Shown piece by piece: positions 23,850 through 31,553 of a stretch of DNA of 34,242 bases. The translations under genes and the position numbers were made by a program. The notes under the pieces were generated by a model. That model was not told the origin of the DNA and searched no databases. It saw only the letters and a program-made list of their open reading frames with translations. The stretch is from Candidatus Aquivivens invisus (GTDB lineage: Bacteria > Omnitrophota > Gorgyraeia > Aquiviventales > Aquiviventaceae). The stretch spans positions 2,891-37,132 of the forward strand of contig MHGA01000008.1 of assembly GCA_001804415.1 (NCBI GenBank), in the 5' to 3' direction. How positions within the stretch are numbered: position 1 is the first letter of the stretch; every line of letters starts with the position of its first letter.

Positions 23850-24146
23850 CAACGTAAGCGTACCGAACGGTTGTTCGTCTTTTTGACATTCTCGAGAAAG
23901 GCAAATCCGCCGCGAGGCGGAGACGCCCTGCATGCTTTGCGGAGCAAAGCAAGCTTGCGGGGCCCCACAGGACTGTTTCGCGAAGCGAAACATGTGGGGC
24001 AAAGCCACAAGCGCTTCGAAGCCCCGCCATAAAAATGGCGGGGCGAAGAAGGCGGTTGAGCTGCCGAAAGAATGCACGACGCAATTCATCATTCGGATTT
24101 CGTCACACGGCACCTCCGCGCACAGCGGGGGTGCCGATTGTTTTTG
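23850..24146 (+). ncRNA. Candidate structured RNA or long leader of stacked hairpins
   Basis: No convincing reading frame exists here, but the stretch is packed with perfect stems. These are CCGCC-GCGA-GGCGG (23907-23920, a GNRA loop), a 7-pair hairpin at 23934-23950, an 8-pair outer stem (23962-23969 with 23993-24000) enclosing an 8-pair hairpin (23974-23992), and a 10-pair hairpin with AAAA loop (24021-24044). A promoter-like pair lies at its 5' end and a terminator-like hairpin at its 3' end. It could be a regulatory RNA or an attenuating leader for the two genes at 24166-24866. No known RNA family is recognised. Confidence 0.5.
24108..24146 (+). terminator. Intrinsic terminator or attenuator
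   Basis: CGGCACC (24108-24114) pairs with GGTGCCG (24130-24136). An inner CCGC/GCGG (24116-24119 with 24125-24128) completes the stem, and a T-rich run TTGTTTTT (24138-24145) follows. It ends 20 bases before the next start codon. Confidence 0.65.
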
Positions 24147-24165
24147 CCGTGCCGGAGGCTGAGCC

Positions 24166-24540
24166 ATGGATGAGTCCCGGTGGATGCTCTTCTGCCTGGC
24201 GGTTCTGGCGCTGTGCGGCGTGGTGGTGACGGGTCTGGCGCTGTCGCTGATGGGGGAGGTTCGTCGGACCTTAGGGTGCTGGCAGGCCATGGCGACCGAG
24301 TGTCAGGCGACGGCGAAAGACGCGCGGCGAATGCTGCATCGCGTCCACCGTCTGCTGACCGCCGGGGATCACATCGTCGCGCAGGTGGAGGAGACGGTGC
24401 ACCGTGTCTGTGTGGCCGCAGAGGATGTGACCGGCCGCGTGCTCGGCGTGAGGGATCGACTTCAGGCGTTTGTCACTCGTCTTCGCGGAAATCACCGGAC
24501 GGGAGCGGGTTCTCGTCCAACCAACAGGAGGGCAGGATGA
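24166..24540 (+). CDS. Small single-pass membrane protein, DUF948-like
   Basis: This 124-residue protein has one N-terminal transmembrane helix (about residues 7-29, 'LFCLAVLALCGVVVTGLALS'), then a long helical region with regular hydrophobic spacing and a basic, flexible tail. This layout matches DUF948-type proteins, which often stand next to YtxH-type genes, as here. GGAGG (24153-24157) precedes the start. It overlaps the YtxH-like gene by ATGA. Function unknown, probably membrane- or stress-linked. Confidence 0.7.
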   Translation: MDESRWMLFCLAVLALCGVVVTGLALSLMGEVRRTLGCWQAMATECQATAKDARRMLHRVHRLLTAGDHIVAQVEETVHRVCVAAEDVTGRVLGVRDRLQAFVTRLRGNHRTGAGSRPTNRRAG

Positions 24541-24866
24541 AAGAGGGTAAGCCGATCGAGGTTCGTCGGGGCAGCGGGCGGGGCCGCGTCCTCGGGGCGT
24601 TTGTCATCGGAGCCACGGCGGGGAGCGCGCTGGCCTTATTGTTTGCTCCGGCTTCGGGTCGGGTGACCCGCAAGCGGATTGGGTTGAAGCTCCGCGCAAT
24701 CCAACGGGACACGGTGCGCCACCTGGGGCAGACGACGCGGCTGCTGGCGAGGAAGGCTGATACCCTGCGCGAGGCCGCCACGAAGAAACTCTCCAACGCC
24801 CGCGAGTGGGTCGTGGAGCATGTGGCGAACGGCCATCCGCGACGGCCGGTCCATCATCACGCGTAA
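24537..24866 (+). CDS. YtxH-like small membrane protein
   Basis: This 109-residue protein has a basic N-terminus, the YtxH-type segment 'GAFVIGATAGSALALLFAP' followed by 'ASGRVTRKRI', and a basic helical C-terminal half ending in a histidine-rich tail. YtxH/GvpP-type proteins are general-stress or envelope proteins of unclear function. The start overlaps the upstream gene by ATGA. A strong terminator follows 31 bases after the stop. Confidence 0.75.
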   Translation: MKEGKPIEVRRGSGRGRVLGAFVIGATAGSALALLFAPASGRVTRKRIGLKLRAIQRDTVRHLGQTTRLLARKADTLREAATKKLSNAREWVVEHVANGHPRRPVHHHA

Positions 24867-24897
24867 GTGCATCACGCGACCGGGTTCTTCAGCAGAG

Positions 24898-24953
24898 ACG
24901 GCAGCCCCCGCTGATTGGCGTCGCAAATCAGAGACGCGGGGGCTGCCGTTTTG
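24898..24953 (+). terminator. Strong intrinsic terminator
   Basis: A perfect 14-base-pair stem (24898-24911 with 24936-24949) with a 24-base loop that holds its own short TGATT/AATCA pairing. A short T run (TTTTG) begins at the 3' foot. It closes the YtxH operon. Confidence 0.8.
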
Positions 24954-24962
24954 CTGTATTTG

Positions 24963-24971
24963 TGCTATGAT
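24963..24971 (+). promoter_or_regulatory. Extended -10 promoter element for the HEAT-repeat gene
   Basis: TG-C-TATGAT (24963-24971) is a good extended -10 just after the terminator, with no clear -35. Transcription would start near 24978, about 4 bases before ATG 24982, giving an almost leaderless message. Confidence 0.45.
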
Positions 24972-24981
24972 CGTGCCCACG

Positions 24982-25557
24982 ATGCGTGCGCGACAAGTTT
25001 CTGTTGTGGTCCTGGGTCTCCTGAGCGCGTGGGTGTCCATTGACGGTGCGGCGCAAGAGGCGCCGGCGGAGATCAGCGTGGACGCCCAGCGACTGCTTGA
25101 GCACATTGACACGGGCGACCCGTCTCTTCGTCGGCGGGCGTTTCTCCAGTTGGAAGCGTTACGGGAGCCGGCCACCGCCTCGGTCATCCGCCGCTATCTG
25201 GCGGATCGGCGCGTCGAGCTGCGAATCCTGAGCGTGCGGGCCCTGGCGGCCATCGAGGGGGTCAAGGCGGTTCCTGAATTGCTCGAACGCGTGCAGCGCG
25301 ATCGCAGTCCCGCGGTCCGTCTCCACGCCATTCTGGCCCTTGAGCCGTTTGTGGCGCAGGAGGCCTCGACCGTTCCGGTGCTCATCAAGGCGTTGCGGGA
25401 TCGCCAGCCAGATGTGCGCATCGCGGCCATCGATGTGGTCAGCCGTATTGACCACTCCGAAGCGAGGGACGCGCTGAAGGTCCGGTGGGAACGCGAGCGT
25501 CATCGGGACGTACGTCGGGTGTTGGAATCCGCCATGCAACGGATCGGCGAACCCTAA
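24982..25557 (+). CDS. Exported HEAT-repeat protein
   Basis: This 191-residue protein has an N-terminal signal peptide (basic start, hydrophobic 'VSVVVLGLLSAWVS', likely cleavage after 'GAA'), followed by about four HEAT/PBS-lyase-type repeats ('RRRAFLQLEAL', 'ELRILSVRALAAI', 'AVRLHAILALEPF', 'DVRIAAIDVVSRI'). Such helical solenoids act as binding platforms. The partner is unknown. ATG 24982 is preferred over ATG 24967, which overlaps the -10 element. No Shine-Dalgarno sequence is seen. Confidence 0.75.
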   Translation: MRARQVSVVVLGLLSAWVSIDGAAQEAPAEISVDAQRLLEHIDTGDPSLRRRAFLQLEALREPATASVIRRYLADRRVELRILSVRALAAIEGVKAVPELLERVQRDRSPAVRLHAILALEPFVAQEASTVPVLIKALRDRQPDVRIAAIDVVSRIDHSEARDALKVRWERERHRDVRRVLESAMQRIGEP

Positions 25558-25560
25558 CGT

Positions 25561-25646
25561 GTGTAATGTTAAAAGTGTAATGTGTAATGTAAAAACACGA
25601 CTCGCGCTTTCCATTACACGTTACACATCGCACATTACACAAACCT
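25561..25646 (+). repeat. Inverted pair of five-unit heptamer arrays before tilS
   Basis: Five heptamers gtgtaat, gttaaaa, gtgtaat, gtgtaat, gtaaaaa (25561-25595), a 16-base spacer, then five heptamers cattaca, cgttaca, catcgca, cattaca, caaacct (25612-25646). The arms are complementary. The element fills the whole gap between the HEAT gene stop and the tilS start, and is much more AT-rich than its surroundings. Confidence 0.92.
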
Positions 25647-25648
25647 GA

Positions 25649-26722
25649 ATGAAGAAGGAAGAACTTGTGGAACGCCTTCGCGCCGTCCTCGTTGAGGCGC
25701 ATCTCGTCTCGCGGGGAGACCGGGTGCTTGTCGGCGTCTCCGGGGGGTCGGATTCAGTGGCGTTGCTCCATCTCTTGGCGGCGCTGCGATCACGGCTTGG
25801 GATCGACCTTATCGTCGGCCACGTCGACCATCAACTGCGGGTCGATTCGGCCCACGATGCCGCCGGGGTCGCGGCGTTGGCCGCGACGCTCGGCGTGCCA
25901 TTGGAGTGCATCACCCGCGATGTCAGGCGGGAGAGCACAGGACGAGGTTGGTCTCTGGAAGATGCCGCGCGCCGCGTGCGCTACGATGCGCTGCGCGACA
26001 TCGCCAGGCGCCGGGGCGCTGGCCGCTTGGCCCTCGCGCATACGGCGGATGACCAGGCGGAAACCGTGCTGATGCGGCTGATCCGCGGCGCGGGACTGAC
26101 CGGCTTGACGGGCATCCCGACGGCGCGGCCGCTCGATGAGGTGACGATCATTCGGCCGCTCCTCGGGTTCTGGCGATCAGAGCTCCTCGCCTATCTGGAG
26201 CGCCATCAGCTGACGTATCGCGAGGACCCCACCAACCGCGACCCGGCCTTTTTGCGCAACCGGATTCGCCTGCAGTTGCTGCCGCTGTTGGAGCGCGAGT
26301 ACAACCCGCACATCAAAGCGCTGTGCTGCCAACTGGCTGAGCAGTGCCAGGTGGATCGAGCCTACCTGCAGGGTGCTGCAACCCGCTATTGGAAACGGCT
26401 GGTGAAGCGCCAAGGCCACACGCTGCTGATTCGGCGGGACGGCCTGGCGCGTCAGCCGGAGGCGATCAAGCGAATGCTCGTGCGTCTGGCCATTCAGCAG
26501 CTGCAAGGCGATCTGAACGGCTTTGAGTTTCGGCACTGGCGCCAGATCCAACGGCTGGCCGTCGACCAGCCGGTGGGGGCGGTGGTGGACCTGCCTGGCG
26601 CGCTCCAGCTTCAGCGGACGCGGGAGCACGTCGTGGTGCGCCTGAAAGCTGATGCGTCGACGCCATTGCCCCTGTCGAGAAATCACGATATACTACCCGC
26701 TCGCCACAAGGAACCCACATGA
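25649..26722 (+). CDS. tilS: tRNA(Ile)-lysidine synthase
   Basis: TilS attaches lysine to C34 of tRNA-Ile2 so that CAU reads AUA. The 357-residue protein has the PP-loop '[15 protein letters not shown]' (29-43), 'VGHVDHQLR', '[19 protein letters not shown]' and '[17 protein letters not shown]'. A C-terminal domain is partly present; the protein is shorter than E. coli TilS. It begins 2 bases after the repeat pair and overlaps ftsH by ATGA. The hpt gene that often stands between tilS and ftsH is missing. Confidence 0.93.
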   Translation: MKKEELVERLRAVLVEAHLVSRGDRVLVGVSGGSDSVALLHLLAALRSRLGIDLIVGHVDHQLRVDSAHDAAGVAALAATLGVPLECITRDVRRESTGRGWSLEDAARRVRYDALRDIARRRGAGRLALAHTADDQAETVLMRLIRGAGLTGLTGIPTARPLDEVTIIRPLLGFWRSELLAYLERHQLTYREDPTNRDPAFLRNRIRLQLLPLLEREYNPHIKALCCQLAEQCQVDRAYLQGAATRYWKRLVKRQGHTLLIRRDGLARQPEAIKRMLVRLAIQQLQGDLNGFEFRHWRQIQRLAVDQPVGAVVDLPGALQLQRTREHVVVRLKADASTPLPLSRNHDILPARHKEPT

Positions 26723-28593
26723 CGACGCTTCCTCGACCGCAACGTCCGCGCCTCATGGTGTTGTTGCTGGTCAGCCTCGGGCTGGTCGCCCTGCTGCGCA
26801 CGCTGTCCTACTATGCCGATCAGTGGCACCGGCGGCTGACCTACAGCGAGTTCTATGCCATGGTGGAATCGAATCAGACCACCAAGCAGATCGCCGAAGC
26901 CCGGCTCGTGGAGGATCGGATTCTCGGACAGCTGAGCGATGGCCGCAGCTTCTACGTCTATGTGCCGCGCCCCGACGAGCGGTTATTGCAGCTCTTGCGC
27001 ACCCAGCTGCCGGTGTTCGACGTCCAGCCCTCGCAGACCCCGCTCATGGCGATGATCGGGGCGCTCTTTTGGCCGATCCTGTTTCTGGGGATGATGTGGT
27101 TCCTGATGCGCTCGGCCCAGGGGGGCGGTCGTCTGCTGAGCTTTGGGAAGAGCCGCGCTCGGCTCGTCGTCCCGGAGTCGCAGGCGCGGGTCACCTTTGA
27201 TGACGTCGCCGGCATCGAAGAAGCCAAAGAGGAGCTGCAGGAGATCATCGAATTCCTGAAAGACCCCAAACGCTTTCAGCGATTGGGCGGCAAGATTCCC
27301 AAAGGCGTCCTGCTCATCGGGCTCCCCGGCACCGGGAAAACCCTCCTGGCCAAGGCGGTGGCGGGAGAAGCCAGTGTCCCATTCTATAGCATCAGCGGTT
27401 CGGATTTTGTCGAGATGTTCGTCGGGGTGGGGGCCTCGCGGGTCCGTGATCTCTTTGAGCAGGCCCGGCGGGCGGCGAAGCAAATCGGTCGTGGGGCCAT
27501 CATCTTCATCGATGAGATCGACGCGGTGGGGCGCCAGCGGTTTGCCGGCATCGGCGGGGGGCATGACGAGCGCGAGCAAACGCTCAACGCGCTGCTGGTG
27601 GAGATGGACGGCTTCGATACGCAAGAGGGCATCATTTTAATGGCTGCGACGAACCGACCCGACGTCTTGGACCCGGCCCTGCTGCGTCCGGGGCGGTTTG
27701 ACCGGCAGGTGGTGCTCAGCCCGCCGGATCTCAACGGCCGGGAAGCCATCCTGAAGGTGCATGTCCGCAAGATCAAACTCAGCAAAGAAGTCGATCTGAA
27801 GGTGACCGCGCGCCAGACGCCCGGCTTCTCCGGTGCCGATCTGGCGAACCTCGCCAACGAGGCAGCCCTGCTCGCGGCGCGCCGCAGCAAGGACGGCGTC
27901 GGCATGGAGGAACTCGAGGCGGCCATCGAACGGGTCATCGCCGGGCCGGAGCGGAAGGGCCGCATCATCAATGAGCGCGAGAAGCGGGTGACGGCGTACC
28001 ACGAATCCGGACATGCCTTGCTGGCGCTGTTGACCCCGCTGGCCGATCCGCTGCACAAAGTGTCCATTATTCCGCGCGGGGCGCAGGCCCTCGGGTATAC
28101 GATGCAGCTGCCGATCGAGGATCGTTACACGGTGAGCCGCCCGGAATTGGTGGCCCGGATGACCGTGATGATGGGCGGGCGCGCGGCCGAGGAGCTGGTC
28201 TTTAGCGAGGTCACCACGGGCGCGCAGAACGATCTCGAGCATGCCACGGATATCGCGCGCCGGATGGTGTGTGAATTCGGGATGAGCGAACGGCTTGGCA
28301 ATCTCACCTATGGCAAGCGGGACCGGCAGATGTTTCTCGGCCGCGATCTCTTCGAAGAGCGCAACTACAGCGAGCAGACCGCGGTGCTGATTGATGAGGA
28401 AATCCGCCGCATCCTTGACGGCTGTTACGCGCAGGCCACGCAGCAGCTGCGCACGCACCGCGAACAGCTTGAGCGATTGGCGAGCCGCTTGTTGGAAAAA
28501 GAGGTCCTCGATGGCGAAGAGGTCAAGCGCCTCGTGGGACTCGCAGCCGCGGCGCCAGCGCCTTCCAGCAACGACCACTCGGCTTCGGCGTAA
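26719..28593 (+). CDS. ftsH: ATP-dependent zinc metalloprotease FtsH
   Basis: FtsH is an inner-membrane AAA+ protease for membrane and regulatory proteins. The 624-residue protein has two transmembrane segments (about 11-30 and 110-130) around a periplasmic domain, Walker A 'GLPGTGKT' (201-208), Walker B '[14 protein letters not shown]', the pore motif '[14 protein letters not shown]', SRH 'RPGRFDRQ', and the zinc site HESGH (428-432) with the third ligand in '[16 protein letters not shown]'. Overlaps tilS by ATGA and is followed 8 bases later by folP, the common tilS-ftsH-folP order. Confidence 0.97.
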   Translation: MTTLPRPQRPRLMVLLLVSLGLVALLRTLSYYADQWHRRLTYSEFYAMVESNQTTKQIAEARLVEDRILGQLSDGRSFYVYVPRPDERLLQLLRTQLPVFDVQPSQTPLMAMIGALFWPILFLGMMWFLMRSAQGGGRLLSFGKSRARLVVPESQARVTFDDVAGIEEAKEELQEIIEFLKDPKRFQRLGGKIPKGVLLIGLPGTGKTLLAKAVAGEASVPFYSISGSDFVEMFVGVGASRVRDLFEQARRAAKQIGRGAIIFIDEIDAVGRQRFAGIGGGHDEREQTLNALLVEMDGFDTQEGIILMAATNRPDVLDPALLRPGRFDRQVVLSPPDLNGREAILKVHVRKIKLSKEVDLKVTARQTPGFSGADLANLANEAALLAARRSKDGVGMEELEAAIERVIAGPERKGRIINEREKRVTAYHESGHALLALLTPLADPLHKVSIIPRGAQALGYTMQLPIEDRYTVSRPELVARMTVMMGGRAAEELVFSEVTTGAQNDLEHATDIARRMVCEFGMSERLGNLTYGKRDRQMFLGRDLFEERNYSEQTAVLIDEEIRRILDGCYAQATQQLRTHREQLERLASRLLEKEVLDGEEVKRLVGLAAAAPAPSSNDHSASA

Positions 28594-28601
28594 TTCTCTG
28601 C

Positions 28602-29477
28602 ATGAGTGGCCCCGCATCCCCTGGCCGTCCTCGGGTGATGGGAATCGTCAATGTGACGCCGGACTCCTTTAGCGATGGCGGACGCTGCCTCAACCCTGAC
28701 GCAGCGCTTCGACAGGCGGAAGGGATGGTCCGCGATGGGGCGCAGGTCATCGACGTGGGAGGCGAGTCCACGCGGCCGGGAGCCGTGCCTGTGTCGGAGG
28801 ATGAGGAGCTGCGTCGGGTGATCCCGGTCATTCGGCGCTTGGCCAAGCGCCTGCGCGTGACGATCTCCATTGATACCTCCAAGGCGGAGGTGGCACGATG
28901 CGCCCTCGCAGAGGGTGCGTCGCTGGTGAATGATGTGAGCGCGTTGCGGGGCGACCCCGGCATGGCCGAGATGATCGCCCGTGCGGGCGTGCCGGCGATC
29001 CTGATGCATCGGCGCGGCACCCCGCAAACCATGCAGCGCGCTCCGCGCTATCATGACGTGGTGCAAGAGGTGAAGGCGTTTTTGCAGGAGGCGAGTCAAC
29101 GAGCCCAGGCGGTAGGGATCGTCCGTGACCGGATCCTGATTGACCCGGGCTTGGGATTCGGCAAGACCGCGTGGCATAATCTGGAGCTCTTGCGCCACCT
29201 GGATACCTTCAGCGCGCTCGGCTATCCGGTGGTCCTCGGTCCATCCCGCAAGTCGTTCATCGGAGGCACCCTCCAGCTTCCGGTCGAAGAACGGGTGGAG
29301 GGCACCCTGGCGTGTGTGGCCTATGGCCTGCTGCACGGCGTGGCGATGGTGCGGGTGCACGACGTCAGGCCAACCGTCCGATTCATCACGATGTGGAAGA
29401 CAATCGCGCATGCGGCTCGGCGTCAACATCGATCACGTGGCCACGGTCAGACAAGCCCGCGCAGGCGCCGCGCCTGA
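28602..29477 (+). CDS. folP: Dihydropteroate synthase
   Basis: FolP joins p-aminobenzoate to the pterin diphosphate in folate synthesis. The 291-residue protein has 'VMGIVNVTPDSFSDGG', 'QVIDVGGESTRPGA', 'SIDTSKAEVA', 'LVNDVSAL', 'DPGLGFGKT' and 'GPSRKSFIGG'. The family normally ends near 'VRVHDVRPTVRFI'; here the frame goes on for about 25 basic residues that overlap pdxJ by 68 bases. Folate made here would serve the GcvT and PanB reactions encoded upstream. No clear Shine-Dalgarno sequence; close spacing to ftsH suggests coupling. Confidence 0.94.
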   Translation: MSGPASPGRPRVMGIVNVTPDSFSDGGRCLNPDAALRQAEGMVRDGAQVIDVGGESTRPGAVPVSEDEELRRVIPVIRRLAKRLRVTISIDTSKAEVARCALAEGASLVNDVSALRGDPGMAEMIARAGVPAILMHRRGTPQTMQRAPRYHDVVQEVKAFLQEASQRAQAVGIVRDRILIDPGLGFGKTAWHNLELLRHLDTFSALGYPVVLGPSRKSFIGGTLQLPVEERVEGTLACVAYGLLHGVAMVRVHDVRPTVRFITMWKTIAHAARRQHRSRGHGQTSPRRRRA

Positions 29478-30216
29478 TCCCCTCGAGGCGGCCCATGCCT
29501 GCGAGGGCGCCGGGGCGGACTCGATTGTCTGCCATCTGCGGGAAGATCGGCGCCACATCCAAGATCGCGACGTGGCGCGATTGATCGCCGCACTGCACAT
29601 TCCGCTGAATCTCGAGATGGCGATGGCCTCCGACATCATCGGCGTGGCGCTGCGGCTTCGTCCTCATCAGGTCACGCTGGTGCCTGAACGCCGGCGCGAG
29701 CTGACGACGGAAGGCGGGTTGGATGTCGTGAGGTTGCGGGGACAACTCCAACGACTGATCCCTCGTTTCGCGCACGCCGGCATCCAGGTGAGTCTCTTCG
29801 TGGACCCCACGACGGCGCAGCTGGCGGCCAGCGCGCAGGTGGGTGCCCGCCTCATCGAGTTGCATACCGGCCGGTACGCCTCGGCGAAGAGTGGCTCCGC
29901 GCAAGCCCGCGAGCTGGAAGCCCTTCGCCGGGCCGCCCGGCAGGCGCGGCATGCCGGATTGACCGTCGCGGCCGGCCACGGGCTGGACTATCGCAACACG
30001 CCTGCGATTGCGGCGATTCCCGAGATTGAAGAAGTCAACATCGGATTTTCGATGGTCGCCAGAGCGCTGTCTGTCGGCATGGCCGAAGCGGTCCGCGAGA
30101 TGAAGGCGCTCTTGTCCCCCCACCTGTCTGGCCCGCTGCAGGCGGGCCCCACACCGCGCGCTGACAAAGCCATGGGCTGTCTAGGACAGCCCAAGGACAG
30201 GTGGGGGGACGCATGA
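29410..30216 (+). CDS. pdxJ: Pyridoxine 5'-phosphate synthase
   Basis: PdxJ condenses 1-deoxyxylulose 5-phosphate and 3-amino-2-oxopropyl phosphate to pyridoxine phosphate. The 268-residue frame opens 'MRLGVNIDHVATVRQAR' and holds 'ICHLREDRRHI'-like, 'NLEMA', 'VTLVPERR', 'SLFVDP', 'IELHTGRYA', 'VAAGHGLDY' and 'EEVNIGFSMVARA' blocks. The last 35 residues are encoded by a nested palindrome (30114-30210) and are unlike the family. It overlaps folP by 68 bases and acpS by ATGA. PLP made here serves GcvP and HemL. Confidence 0.93.
   Translation: MRLGVNIDHVATVRQARAGAAPDPLEAAHACEGAGADSIVCHLREDRRHIQDRDVARLIAALHIPLNLEMAMASDIIGVALRLRPHQVTLVPERRRELTTEGGLDVVRLRGQLQRLIPRFAHAGIQVSLFVDPTTAQLAASAQVGARLIELHTGRYASAKSGSAQARELEALRRAARQARHAGLTVAAGHGLDYRNTPAIAAIPEIEEVNIGFSMVARALSVGMAEAVREMKALLSPHLSGPLQAGPTPRADKAMGCLGQPKDRWGDA
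30114..30210 (+). repeat. Nested palindrome at the pdxJ/acpS junction
   Basis: A perfect 15-base-pair outer inverted repeat (30114-30128 with 30196-30210) encloses two perfect hairpins. The first has 7 pairs (30130-30136 with 30142-30148) and the second 8 pairs with a TAG loop (30174-30181 with 30185-30192). The right outer arm contains AGGTGGGG, the apparent Shine-Dalgarno sequence of acpS (start 30213). The element is translated as the PdxJ tail. Confidence 0.92.
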
Positions 30217-30611
30217 GCCCATCGTCTCCTCGGCGCCGGCTGCGCACCGCATCCGTGGCCTGCGGGATCGACGTCCTGCGGGTGAGTCGGTTCCATCAGG
30301 CGGTCAAGCGGGGCGGTGAGGCGTTCCTGCGCCGGGTCTTCACGGATTCGGAGCGTCGCTACGCCGCGCGGCATCAGAACGGCCTCCTGCGTCTTGCGGC
30401 GCGATTCGCCGCGAAGGAGGCGGTCGTCAAAGCCATGTCCCAGGTCGATCCCGCGCATGCGGTGATGATGCGCCAGGTGGAGATTGTCAATGACCGGCTT
30501 GGGCGACCGACCGTCACCCTGCATGAGTGGCCCCGCAAGCTGCCGCGCATTGAGGTGAGCCTCTCGCACGAAGATCAGGTTGTCGTCGCCTGCGCCATCG
30601 CCTTCCGATGA
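30213..30611 (+). CDS. acpS: Holo-[acyl-carrier-protein] synthase
   Basis: AcpS moves the phosphopantetheine arm of CoA onto a serine of acyl carrier protein. The 132-residue protein has 'CGIDVLRVSRF' with Asp20, 'VFTDSERRYA', and 'RFAAKEAVVKA' with Glu69, the magnesium-binding set. 'IEVSLSHEDQVVVACAIA' ends the domain. ATG 30213 overlaps the pdxJ stop; GTG 30201 is an alternative. The Shine-Dalgarno sequence lies in the right arm of the palindrome, so access to it may depend on ribosomes reading pdxJ. Overlaps nnrD by ATGA. Confidence 0.9.
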   Translation: MSPSSPRRRLRTASVACGIDVLRVSRFHQAVKRGGEAFLRRVFTDSERRYAARHQNGLLRLAARFAAKEAVVKAMSQVDPAHAVMMRQVEIVNDRLGRPTVTLHEWPRKLPRIEVSLSHEDQVVVACAIAFR

Positions 30612-31471
30612 TCCCCCACGGTCTGTTGAAACCGCGCGCTCCTGACATCCACAAAGGCGATCTGGGCCACGTGTTGGTGGTGGCGGGCTCGGCGGGGTTG
30701 ACCGGAGCTGCGGCCTTGTGCAGCCTCGGCGCGCTTCGCGCCGGCGCAGGGCTGGTCACGCTCGGGATTCCCAAGAGCCTTCAAGACGTCATGGCCGCCA
30801 AGCTCACGGAGGTCATGACCGTCCCACTGCCTGAAACGCCGCCGCGCAGCCTGAGCCTCAAGGCCTTGCCGGAGCTGCTCAGTCTGATCGAGCGTATCAC
30901 CGTCGTGGCGATGGGCCCCGGGTTGTCCCAGCACAGCGAGACGAAGGAAGTCGTGCGGCGGCTGCTGCCTCGGCTCACCAAACCGACCGTCGTGGACGCC
31001 GACGGCCTGAATGCCCTGGCTGAGGATCTCAACGTCCTGAAACGGTTGACGTTGCCGGTGATCCTCACGCCGCATCCAGGCGAGATGGGCCGACTCGCCC
31101 GACTGTCCGCCGCCGATGTGCAGCGCGACCGCGAGCGCATCACCAAGGAGTTTGCCAAAACCTACGGAGTGGTCGTCGTGTTGAAAGGCCACCGCAGCCT
31201 TGTGGCGAATGTTGACGGCGAGCTCTACGGCAACGACACGGGCAATCCGGGCATGGCCACCGGCGGGATGGGCGATGTGTTGACCGGGATGATCGCCGGC
31301 TTGCTGGGGCAGGGGGTGTCGCTCTTTAACGCCGCGAGGCTCGGGGTCTACCTGCACGGGTTGGCGGGTGATCTGGCTGCGGAGGAGATCGGCGAAGTCG
31401 GCTTGATCGCGTCAGACGTGCTCGATAGAATACCCGAAGCCCTCGAGCAGTATCAGGGTTTGCCGACGTAG
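30608..31471 (+). CDS. nnrD: ADP-dependent NAD(P)H-hydrate dehydratase
   Basis: NnrD repairs hydrated NAD(P)H with ADP as co-substrate. The 287-residue protein holds 'HKGDLGHVLVVAGSAGLTGAA', 'GALRAGAGLVTLG', 'MGPGLS', 'VVDADGLNAL', 'LTPHPGEMGRL' and 'GNPGMATGGMGDVLTG'. The N-terminal epimerase domain (NnrE) of the common fused form is missing here. Its TAG stop (31469-31471) lies inside tRNA-Thr and forms positions 8-10 of the tRNA, the same arrangement as hemC and tRNA-Arg. Confidence 0.92.
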   Translation: MIPHGLLKPRAPDIHKGDLGHVLVVAGSAGLTGAAALCSLGALRAGAGLVTLGIPKSLQDVMAAKLTEVMTVPLPETPPRSLSLKALPELLSLIERITVVAMGPGLSQHSETKEVVRRLLPRLTKPTVVDADGLNALAEDLNVLKRLTLPVILTPHPGEMGRLARLSAADVQRDRERITKEFAKTYGVVVVLKGHRSLVANVDGELYGNDTGNPGMATGGMGDVLTGMIAGLLGQGVSLFNAARLGVYLHGLAGDLAAEEIGEVGLIASDVLDRIPEALEQYQGLPT

Positions 31472-31533
31472 CTCAGTGGCAGAGCAGCTGTTTTGTAAAC
31501 AGCGGGCCGGGGGTTCAAATCCCTCCGTCGGCT
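31462..31533 (+). tRNA. tRNA-Thr (anticodon TGT)
   Basis: Acceptor GCCGACG/CGTCGGC, D arm, anticodon stem GCTGT/ACAGC with loop TTTGTAA, and T arm GGGGG/CCCTC (one G-T pair). Anticodon TGT reads ACA. The discriminator is T and CCA is not encoded. The first 10 bases overlap the nnrD end. It is the first tRNA of the Thr-Tyr-Gly-Thr-tuf series. Confidence 0.95.
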
Positions 31534-31553
31534 TTTGAGAATCAGGAATTGAT

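Noticed and set aside
23814-24032. 72-codon frame in the hairpin-rich intergenic region
   Set aside because: The product has no plausible composition, and the frame simply reads through the palindromes. Structured RNA explains the region better.
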